From Limnohabitans sp. Rim8 (GTDB taxonomy: Bacteria > Pseudomonadota > Gammaproteobacteria > Burkholderiales > Burkholderiaceae_C): a stretch of 64,000 nucleotides of DNA. Of this stretch, positions 55,439 through 62,499 are shown piece by piece. Made by a program: the position numbers and the translations under genes. Where the stretch lies: the NCBI RefSeq assembly GCF_945901735.1, contig NZ_CAMDLM010000005.1, positions 1 through 64,000 of the forward strand. The letters are read 5' to 3'. The stretch's first letter is position 1. Each line of letters opens with the position of its first letter. The notes under the pieces were generated by a model. The model was not told the DNA's origin, made no database searches, and worked only from the letters and a program-made list of their open reading frames with translations.

Positions 55439-56239
55439 ATGAGCGGTGCACCTGTGGCCGTTGTCACCGGCGCGGCCGATGGCATTGGCTGGGCCACGGC
55501 ACAGCAACTGGCCCATGCGGGATGGACCGTGGCCTTGTTCGATTTGAACGGTGCGCTCGCGCTTGAACGTGCGCAGGCCCTGGGTGCCCAGCACTCGGGC
55601 TGGTCCTGCGATGTGACCGATGCGGACGCGGTGCAAACGCGGGTGAGCGATGTGGTGTCACGCCATGGCCGCATCGATGGACTGGTCAACAACGCCGGGA
55701 TCGCCGACCAAACTGCGCCGACTTTGCAGCAAGACATCGTCGCTTTTGACAAGGTGTTGTCGGTGCATTTGCGGGGTGTGTTTCTCATGTCCCAACAAGT
55801 GATCGCGCAGATGACCCAGCAGCCGCGTGATGCTCGCGGCAACCGGGGCGCCATCGTGAACATTGGCTCCATCGCCAGCTTTGGCGGCATTCCCGGTCGC
55901 AATGCTTACTGCGCGGCCAAGGCCGGCGTGCTCGGCATGACCCGGGCTCTGGCCAGCGAATGGGCGCGCCGTGGCATACGCGTGAACGCCGTGGCACCCG
56001 GTTATGTGAAAACCGCCTTGGTGGCCAGCCTGGTCGATCGCGGCGCCATCGATGCCCAGGCGATTGCACGCCGAACCCCCATGGGGCGCATGGCCGCCCC
56101 CGAAGAAATTGCCCAAGTGATCGCCTTTTTGGCCTCACCCCTTGCCAGCTACATCACCGGTGCGGTGTTGCCGGTGGACGGTGGCTGGACCGCCTTGGGT
56201 GCGCCCGAGACGGCACTTGGCCCCCTTGAAGAAGATTAA
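55439..56239 (+). CDS. Short-chain dehydrogenase/reductase 2
   Basis: 266 residues. Motifs TGAADGIGWATAQ, NNAGIADQ, Ser in GSIASFGGIPG and YCAAK; ends with VDGGWTALGAPETALGP. The Asp in LFDLNG after the second strand suggests NAD rather than NADP. It follows the flavoprotein gene by 36 bases. General SDR fold, substrate unknown, presumably another step in the same pathway. Confidence 0.87.
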   Translation: MSGAPVAVVTGAADGIGWATAQQLAHAGWTVALFDLNGALALERAQALGAQHSGWSCDVTDADAVQTRVSDVVSRHGRIDGLVNNAGIADQTAPTLQQDIVAFDKVLSVHLRGVFLMSQQVIAQMTQQPRDARGNRGAIVNIGSIASFGGIPGRNAYCAAKAGVLGMTRALASEWARRGIRVNAVAPGYVKTALVASLVDRGAIDAQAIARRTPMGRMAAPEEIAQVIAFLASPLASYITGAVLPVDGGWTALGAPETALGPLEED

Positions 56240-56255
56240 AAAGGAGACAACCCAG

Positions 56256-56363
56256 ATGTTGACGATCAATTTATTCAACGGGCTGGTCTACGGCGCATGG
56301 CTCATCGTGATGTGCTTGGGCCTAGGCGGCTTTTTTACTCGAGATCAGACATGCATATTTTAG
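56256..56363 (+). pseudogene. livH-type branched-chain ABC permease, N-terminal remnant
   Basis: A perfect ribosome site (AAGGAG) precedes an ATG that encodes MLTINLFNGLVYGAWLIVMC. This matches the characteristic start of LivH-type permeases (NLFNGLVYGALLFL). The frame then degenerates and stops after 35 codons, overlapping the start of the next dehydrogenase by 13 bases. The rest of the permease and any livM, livG, livF or livJ genes are absent. The cluster evidently once carried an ABC uptake system. Confidence 0.65.
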
Positions 56364-57142
56364 TAACGGGCGCGACTGGGGGAATTGGCCGAGGCATCTG
56401 CGAGGTGCTGGCCTCGCAGACGACACAAGAACTGAAGCTGACTGTGGCCAGCACACAAAACGGCGAACGCCTGTCGGCCTTGCTTGAGGCCCTGCGTGAC
56501 ATGGGCGTGCAGGCAAATGGCGTGGTGGGCGATGTGACCCGCCCCGAAGATGCAAGGCGTATGGTGCAAGAGGCCCTGATGGTCCATGGCGATCTGGACG
56601 CCTTGGTCTGCGTGGCGGGCGCATCAGGGCCTGGCAAATTGGCCGAATTGTCGGTCGAGCAATGGGACTTGACCTTCAACCTCAACACCCGCTCGGTGTT
56701 CCTGATGGCACAAGCGGCATACCCGTCGCTCAAGCGCTCAAGCGGCAGCATCACCGCCATTGCTTCCATGTCGGGCTTGCATCCGCATCCGGGCTATGGC
56801 GCTTACTCGCCGGCCAAAGCAGCACTCATCATGCTTTGTCGTCAATTGGCGCAAGAGTGGGGGCCAGATGGCATTCGAACCAATACGGTATGTCCGGGCA
56901 TGGTCCGAACCCCGCTGACCGAGGCGGTCTACCAAGACGCGGACACCAAAGCGCGGCGCGAAGCCCTGGTGCCCATGGGACGCATCGGTCGGCCCGATGA
57001 CATTGGGCAAGCCGTGCATTACCTGATCAGCGCGGGCGCAAGCTACGTCAATGGTCAAAACCTGGTGGTCGATGGTGGTGTTGCCGACCACATGCTGACC
57101 ATGATCCCGGGACGCCCCGGCAAACCACCCACGAAAGATTGA
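56351..57142 (+). CDS. Short-chain dehydrogenase/reductase 3
   Basis: 263 residues from the ATG at 56351. Motifs TGATGGIGRGICE, VAGASG in place of the usual NNAG, Ser in ASMSGLHPHPG and YSPAK. The C-terminal extension after VDGG (HMLTMIPGRPGKPP) parallels that of the first dehydrogenase. The start overlaps the livH remnant, so a deletion has brought this gene under that ribosome site. It has no good site of its own. Substrate unknown. Confidence 0.85.
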   Translation: MHILVTGATGGIGRGICEVLASQTTQELKLTVASTQNGERLSALLEALRDMGVQANGVVGDVTRPEDARRMVQEALMVHGDLDALVCVAGASGPGKLAELSVEQWDLTFNLNTRSVFLMAQAAYPSLKRSSGSITAIASMSGLHPHPGYGAYSPAKAALIMLCRQLAQEWGPDGIRTNTVCPGMVRTPLTEAVYQDADTKARREALVPMGRIGRPDDIGQAVHYLISAGASYVNGQNLVVDGGVADHMLTMIPGRPGKPPTKD

Positions 57143-57143
57143 C

Positions 57144-57923
57144 ATGAATCCAACTTATCTCTCGCAATCGTTTGGCCTGCAAGGTCGGACCGCTTTGATC
57201 ACCGGCTCGGCCAGAGGCATTGGCTTGGCCATCGGCACGGCACTTGGGCATGCAGGAGCGCGCGTGCTGATCAATGACCTGCACGCGCAAGCCGCAGACG
57301 ATGCCGTGCACACTCTGCAAGCACAAGGCATTGAGGCGCGTGCAGCCTGCTTTGATGTCGCTGATATGACTGCTGTTCATACTGCAGCGCAAGCGCTGGA
57401 CACCGCGGGCTGGTCGGTCGACATCCTGGTGAACAATGCAGGCAACCAAAATCGCAAAGCCCTGGTGGAGATGAGCCGGCAAGAGTGGCAACAGATCCAG
57501 GACGTGCATGTGGGCGGTGCGTTCAACTGTTCTCGCGTGTTTTTGCCCGGCATGTGCACACGGGGGTTTGGCCGGGTCGTCATGACCTCATCGGTTTCGG
57601 GCCAGTCCACCATGCCGCTCATTGGCGCTTACTCCACAGCCAAGGCCGCCTTGGGGGCCATGGCCCGCGCCATCGCGGTGGAGTACGGCGCCAGCGGCAT
57701 CACGGCCAATGCGATTGCGCCTGGCTTTGTTCGAACCGAATTCACAGCGGGTCTGCAGCAGCGCGAAGGTTTTGAGGATTTCTTGCGCCAAGAAGTGCCA
57801 CAAGCGCGTTGGGCCACGCCAGAAGACATCGCCCCTGTGGTCTTGTTTCTGGTGTCCCCCGCAGCGGGGTATGTGAATGGCCAGACGCTGGCCATTGATG
57901 GCGGTCTGCTGGCCCAGATGTGA
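57144..57923 (+). CDS. Short-chain dehydrogenase/reductase 4
   Basis: 259 residues. Motifs TGSARGIGLAIGT, NNAGNQNRK, Ser in SSVSGQSTMP and YSTAK; ends IDGGLLAQM. The pattern resembles gluconate-5-dehydrogenase-like SDRs. It begins 1 base after the stop codon of the previous dehydrogenase, so translation is probably coupled. Substrate unknown. Confidence 0.87.
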   Translation: MNPTYLSQSFGLQGRTALITGSARGIGLAIGTALGHAGARVLINDLHAQAADDAVHTLQAQGIEARAACFDVADMTAVHTAAQALDTAGWSVDILVNNAGNQNRKALVEMSRQEWQQIQDVHVGGAFNCSRVFLPGMCTRGFGRVVMTSSVSGQSTMPLIGAYSTAKAALGAMARAIAVEYGASGITANAIAPGFVRTEFTAGLQQREGFEDFLRQEVPQARWATPEDIAPVVLFLVSPAAGYVNGQTLAIDGGLLAQM

Positions 57924-58014
57924 AACGCTCAAAAGCGAAACACCCGAAGCGTCAGAGGTGACAGGACTGGCGCTTGGTACATTTCATACTTGCAAGCAAT
58001 CACTTGGAGCAAGC

Positions 58015-58896
58015 ATGAAAACAATCGGCATGATCGGCATTGGCATGATGGGCCATGGCATCGCGAGCAACTTGCTCAAGCATGAGCAAAGCCTGACGCT
58101 GCTGATTCACCCTGGCAACCAACCGCTGGACGCCCTGCTGGCCGCAGGCGCACGCACCTGCACCACGCCCCAGGCCCTCGCCGCAAAGTCAGATGTGATC
58201 ATCTTGTGCGTGACCGGCACGCCACAGGTTGAGGCGGTGTTGCTGGGCGAAGACGGTGTCTTAAAGGGCATGCGCCCGGGCACCATCGTCATCGACTGCT
58301 CCACTGCCGTGCCCGCCTCCACCGAAAAAGTCGCGGCCTTGGTCATCGCCCAGGGCGGGCAGTTTCTTGATTCACCCATGACGCGCACCCCCAAAGAGGC
58401 CGCCGAAGGCCGTTTGAACTTGCTGGTGGGTGGCGATGCAGCCTTGTTTGAAAGCTGCAAACCCATCCTGGCCTGTTTTGCCGAAAACATCGTGCACACC
58501 GGCCCGATTGGCTCAGGCCACCGCATGAAGCTCTTGCACAACTACGTGTCGCTGGGCGCCGTGACCTTGCTGGCCGAAGCCGCAGCCTGCGCGCAACTTG
58601 CGGGCGTGGACGCCCACACCTTTGTAGAAGTGCTGTCCAAAGGCGGGGGCTGGGGCGCCGCGCTCGACCGCCTCAAGCCCACTTTGACGTCTGGCGACAC
58701 CTCGGGCCTGCGCTTTTCGATGAGCAACGCGCTGAAAGACTTGAGCTATTACAACCAGATGGCCATCGACACGCAGGCCGACCACACCGTGGCTCAAGCG
58801 GTTAAAAATACGCTGGAGACCGCTTGCAAGGAAGGCGACCCGAATGCGCTGGTGCCTGAGTTGGTGGCGCTGCTGGTCAAGCGTCCAAAGGCCTGA
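58015..58896 (+). CDS. Beta-hydroxyacid dehydrogenase (3-hydroxyisobutyrate dehydrogenase family)
   Basis: 293 residues, preceded by TTGGAG. N-terminal Rossmann motif GMIGIGMMGHGIASNLL, substrate-site segment DSPMTRTPKEAAEGRLNLLV, and the catalytic Lys/Asn motif GSGHRMKLLHNY. An all-helical C-terminal domain follows. The family oxidises 3-hydroxyacids or reduces semialdehydes with NAD(P). It ends the plus-strand gene series. A truncated iclR fragment follows directly. Confidence 0.88.
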   Translation: MKTIGMIGIGMMGHGIASNLLKHEQSLTLLIHPGNQPLDALLAAGARTCTTPQALAAKSDVIILCVTGTPQVEAVLLGEDGVLKGMRPGTIVIDCSTAVPASTEKVAALVIAQGGQFLDSPMTRTPKEAAEGRLNLLVGGDAALFESCKPILACFAENIVHTGPIGSGHRMKLLHNYVSLGAVTLLAEAAACAQLAGVDAHTFVEVLSKGGGWGAALDRLKPTLTSGDTSGLRFSMSNALKDLSYYNQMAIDTQADHTVAQAVKNTLETACKEGDPNALVPELVALLVKRPKA

Positions 58897-58923
58897 CCCT
58901 GAATGACCGTTGCGTCATAACCA

Positions 58924-59043
58924 TTGGAGTCGCGTGATTGGCTTGCGGATCTGGAAAAAGGTCTTCTCATCACTGAGGCCAGTGAAGCTGCTCACCCGCG
59001 CCTGAGTGCCACCGAAATGGGTGAACGCTGCGGTATGACGGTC
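58924..59043 (+). pseudogene. IclR-family regulator, N-terminal remnant
   Basis: The frame reads SRDWLADLEKGLLITEASEA then AHPRLSATEMGERCGMT. This matches the start of PcaR/PobR-type IclR regulators (..SLEKGLAVIEAF....PRLT.SE.A.R.GLT) up to the middle of the helix-turn-helix, and then loses similarity. No ATG precedes it. The effector domain is gone. An IclR-style palindrome survives at 62,354 in front of the transport genes. Confidence 0.6.
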
Positions 59044-59087
59044 TTCAAGTCATTGGCTGGTCCTTGCAAGACAAGTCTGCAGAAAGA

Positions 59088-60581
59088 TCAGTTCAGTCCG
59101 CGAAGACGCTTCCACCATTGCGTTTGGCTGACCACGGTGAACACAACTGCCGCCAAGATGACCGCAGAAAGGGGCGTTGTGAAAAACTCGGTGACAAACA
59201 ACCACCCATCGTTGTTGGTGGCCATCATGGCCTGGCGGTAACTGCGGTCCATCATCGGGCCCAAAATCATGCCAAGAACCACGGGACCCACTTGGAAGCC
59301 GTACATCTTCAGGAAGTAACCCAACACACCGAAGCCCAACATCCAGTAAACATCGACCGGGTTGTTGTTGATGGCATAGGCCCCCACCGCCGACAAGACC
59401 AAAATCAAGGGCAACAAAACGGGCTTGGGGGTCTCCACAATCTTGGCAAAAATCTTGATACCAGTGAGGCCAAAGATCAGCAAGAAAATATTCGCCAAAG
59501 TGAGCGATCCCACCACAAACCAGAACAAGTGAGGGGTCTCGATCATCAGCATCGGACCGGGTTTGAGGCCATGAATGTAGAGCGCGCCAATGATCACAGC
59601 AGTCACGGCATCTCCCGGGATACCCAGTGTCATCATCGGAATATAAGCACCACCGACAGCCGCATTGTTTGCTGATTCAGGTGCCACAAGACCTTCGTAT
59701 GCACCTTCGCCAAAGGGACGTGAAGGATTTTTGACCGTGCGTTTGGCATGGTCGTAGGCCATCAAAGCGGCAATATCACCGCCCGCACCAGGCAAAGCAC
59801 CCACCACTACGCCAATCCCAGATGTTCGTGTGGCCAATGGCAGGTATTTTTTCAGCAAGCCCCATGAAGGGATGATTTTGCTCACGTTTTGCTTGACCGG
59901 CTTCAAATCCAACTGATGGATTTGCGCGATCACCTCGGCCACACCAAAAAAACCAATCATGGCGGCCACATAAGAAATGCCCGCCGACATCTGAAGGCTG
60001 CCAAAAGTCAGGCGGTTTTCACCGGTCATCGGGTCCAGGCCCACACAGGCAATCAAGGCGCCCAATGCGCCGGAGAATATCCCCTTGGACAGCGATTGGC
60101 CAGACAAGGTTCCCACCAGCAAGAGGCCCCACAAGGCCAACAAAAGGTATTCGCGTGGACCAAACATCAAGGCCAAATCGGCCACGGCAGGCGCTGCGAT
60201 GGCCAGGGCCAAAATACCAATGAACCCTCCATAGACCGACACCACCGTGGTCAAACCAATGGCCTGCCCAGCTTCGCCACGTTTGGCCAAGGGATAGCCA
60301 TCCAAACCTGTGGCAATGGCAGCGGGGGCACCTGGAATGTTCAACAAAATCGCACTGCGCGATCCGCCATACACACCGCCCAAATAAATACCCGAAATCA
60401 GTGCCAGCGCTTCGTTGATGTCCCACTTGAACGTGAATGAAATCAAAATGGACACGGCCATGGTGACCGACAGCCCCGGAATGGCACCGATGTAAATACC
60501 TGCAAAAGTTCCTGCTGCCGTCAGCAGCAACATTTTTACGTCCAGCCAGGACATGAAGAAATAACCCAACGATTCCATCAT
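59088..60581 (-). CDS. tctA: Tripartite tricarboxylate transporter, large membrane subunit (TctA)
   Basis: 497 residues from the ATG at 60581, which overlaps the tctB stop codon (ATGA). About twelve transmembrane helices. TctA signatures GIYIGAIPGLSVTMAVSIL, GIYLGGVYGGSRSAILLNIPG and TSGIGVVVGALPGAGGDIAAL; VAPESANNAAVGG further on. It forms the membrane channel of a sodium- or proton-driven, binding-protein-dependent transporter for carboxylates. It is the last gene of the tctC-tctB-tctA operon on the minus strand, convergent with the catabolic genes. Confidence 0.94.
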   Translation of the reverse strand: MMESLGYFFMSWLDVKMLLLTAAGTFAGIYIGAIPGLSVTMAVSILISFTFKWDINEALALISGIYLGGVYGGSRSAILLNIPGAPAAIATGLDGYPLAKRGEAGQAIGLTTVVSVYGGFIGILALAIAAPAVADLALMFGPREYLLLALWGLLLVGTLSGQSLSKGIFSGALGALIACVGLDPMTGENRLTFGSLQMSAGISYVAAMIGFFGVAEVIAQIHQLDLKPVKQNVSKIIPSWGLLKKYLPLATRTSGIGVVVGALPGAGGDIAALMAYDHAKRTVKNPSRPFGEGAYEGLVAPESANNAAVGGAYIPMMTLGIPGDAVTAVIIGALYIHGLKPGPMLMIETPHLFWFVVGSLTLANIFLLIFGLTGIKIFAKIVETPKPVLLPLILVLSAVGAYAINNNPVDVYWMLGFGVLGYFLKMYGFQVGPVVLGMILGPMMDRSYRQAMMATNNDGWLFVTEFFTTPLSAVILAAVVFTVVSQTQWWKRLRGLN

Positions 60582-61087
60582 TTCAACCACTCCGGTGTGA
60601 AGGGTCCCAAGAAAGAACCTGCTGGCAAAATCACAGAAAACGCCGTTCGGAAAACAATGAAAATACAAATCAGAACCAAGGCACTGACCAGCAAATTGAC
60701 AACCATCTTCTTGCTTCCCAAAACTTGCATCGACAGCAGAAGAAACACGTAGGATGAAACCAGAAACCCCGTCACCTCCAGCGCCAACATGTACGCCACG
60801 ATCAGAGCCGTGAACAAAACCAGCTTCAAGGGTGCCAATTGAATGACAAATTGCTGAAACACCGATTGGCTGGCCTGCGCACTCGACGATGCTTTCCAAG
60901 CTTGACGCACACTCAACAGTCCCGTCACCACCATCAATGCGGCGCAAAGCATCGGGAAGACGCCTGGGGACGAGATTGAATCGAATTTGGAAATATGGAA
61001 AGACGTCCAGAGCATGAAAGCACTGAATGCCACCATCAATGCCATGAAAGTCAATTCACCCGGCAATCGTGGATGGTTGGTGTGCAT
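60578..61087 (-). CDS. tctB: Tripartite tricarboxylate transporter, small membrane subunit (TctB)
   Basis: 169 residues with four predicted transmembrane helices (ELTFMALMVAFSAFMLWTS; FPMLCAALMVVTGLL; VLFTALIVAYMLALEVTGF; LLVSALVLICIFIVF). Size, topology and place between tctC and tctA identify it. It assembles with TctA; sequence conservation in this family is low. Confidence 0.88.
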   Translation of the reverse strand: MHTNHPRLPGELTFMALMVAFSAFMLWTSFHISKFDSISSPGVFPMLCAALMVVTGLLSVRQAWKASSSAQASQSVFQQFVIQLAPLKLVLFTALIVAYMLALEVTGFLVSSYVFLLLSMQVLGSKKMVVNLLVSALVLICIFIVFRTAFSVILPAGSFLGPFTPEWLK

Positions 61088-61180
61088 GAAAAAAATTTCC
61101 TAAACAAAATGCACCCTTTACGGGTTCGGCAAAGCCCGCACATCAGGCCCACACAAAGGGGCCCAATGTGCCTGTCCGCA

Positions 61181-62194
61181 TCAAGGCTTTGGAATGCCCA
61201 GGGTCGCTGGATCCACTTTGGCGGCACCTGCACCTTGGTACAACCACGCGGTGGTGGACTGGAACCGCTTGATGAACTGCTCGGCCTCAGTGCCGCTGAG
61301 GTTCAGCATGGTGGTGCCACGGCTGGTCATCATTTCTCGGTACTTGGGGTTGTCACCGGCCTTCTTGAAGGCTGCCACCAATTTGGCTTTGACATCTTCA
61401 GGTGTCTCTTTGCGCACAAAGACACCGTACCACGAGCCCCAAGGCAAGAACTTGGTGATGTTCTTGAGTGACGGCGCATCTGTCACGGGTGCAATACCCT
61501 GAAAAGGCTTGCTGTCCACCACACCCAGCGCTTTCAGACGACCAGCCTTGATGTGCTCGATGGCAGGGCCTGAAGCGACGAATCCGATGTCAACGTGCCC
61601 ACCTTGAAGGGCAGCAATCGCAGGACCCTCTCCGTCAAAAGGTACTTTGATGGTTTCAAATTTGGTCAACGTGGTGACCATGGCGTTCATGGTGAAAGGC
61701 ACCGTACCTTGTCCAGCAAGGTACTGCTTGACCTTGTTGGGGTTGGCCTGCACATGGCTGATCAAATCCTGCATGCTGTTCCACGGCGCATTGGGACGAG
61801 CCACCACCAAAATGCTGTTGGCCACGGCTGCGATGTTGATCGGGGTGAATTTGTCGTAATCAAAATCGGCCACACCCATCACGCGGAACAGCGCTTGTGG
61901 CTCGGCACCCATCAAAAGGGTGTAACCATCTGCAGGCTGTTGCAACACAAAGTTTGCGCCAATCACACCAGCGGCACCGGGTTTGTTTTGCAGCACGATT
62001 TTTCGGCCCAGTGCTTCTTCTGCATAGGGCGCATAACCGCGCATGGCCACGTCGGTACCGCCACCTGCGCCCCACTGGATCACTGCAGTCACATCACGGG
62101 CGGGATAGGCTTGTGCCAAGGCTTGACCACCCACGGTGACCGCAGTGACAGCAAGCAAGGCAGCGCTCAGAAATTGTCGTTTCTTCAAGGTCAT
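61181..62194 (-). CDS. Tripartite tricarboxylate transporter substrate-binding protein (TctC/Bug)
   Basis: 337 residues from the ATG at 62194, preceded by GGAG. Signal peptide (LSAALLAVTAVTVGGQALAQ). The mature part starts YPARDVTAVIQWGAGGGTDV, the Bug-family ligand loop, and contains NKPGAAGVIGANFV. These periplasmic proteins bind carboxylates, often aromatic or keto acids, and deliver them to TctBA. First gene of the transporter operon. The 93-bp gap to tctB holds nothing I recognise. Confidence 0.93.
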   Translation of the reverse strand: MTLKKRQFLSAALLAVTAVTVGGQALAQAYPARDVTAVIQWGAGGGTDVAMRGYAPYAEEALGRKIVLQNKPGAAGVIGANFVLQQPADGYTLLMGAEPQALFRVMGVADFDYDKFTPINIAAVANSILVVARPNAPWNSMQDLISHVQANPNKVKQYLAGQGTVPFTMNAMVTTLTKFETIKVPFDGEGPAIAALQGGHVDIGFVASGPAIEHIKAGRLKALGVVDSKPFQGIAPVTDAPSLKNITKFLPWGSWYGVFVRKETPEDVKAKLVAAFKKAGDNPKYREMMTSRGTTMLNLSGTEAEQFIKRFQSTTAWLYQGAGAAKVDPATLGIPKP

Positions 62195-62499
62195 TTTGTC
62201 TCCATCAAGTTTCATAAAAAAGACTCAAGTCCAATCACCCGGACTCATGGGTTTCACGCTTTTGCAGAACCCTCAGGTCAATGAACTTTAAAAGGGTCCA
62301 ACCATATCTTGATCCATGCAGACCCTAAAAAGTATGGTTAACCTATTAGAAACCGTTCGACAAACGAACGCATCAAGGGTAAACGCTGATCTGTTCAGAG
62401 GCCTCAATCCAGCGGACTTGCAACCGTCAAATTTTGACAATGCCCATGCCACTGGGACACGACGATTCACGCCATGAACAGGACATTTCGTGCTCTTGC
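62195..62499. other. Non-coding region between the transporter operon and the edge flavoprotein gene
   Basis: 305 bp. It must hold the promoter of the tctCBA operon, because both neighbours are on the minus strand. It contains an operator-like palindrome (62,354-62,370), about 160 bases before the tctC ATG. I see no gene or clear terminator. Confidence 0.5.
62354..62370. promoter_or_regulatory. IclR-type palindrome CGTTCG-N5-CGAACG upstream of tctC
   Basis: Six-base arms around ACAAA. The inner GTTCG-N5-CGAAC has the size and spacing of PcaR/PobR-type IclR operators. An N-terminal iclR fragment lies in the same cluster at 58,924. Binding is inferred only. Confidence 0.5.
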
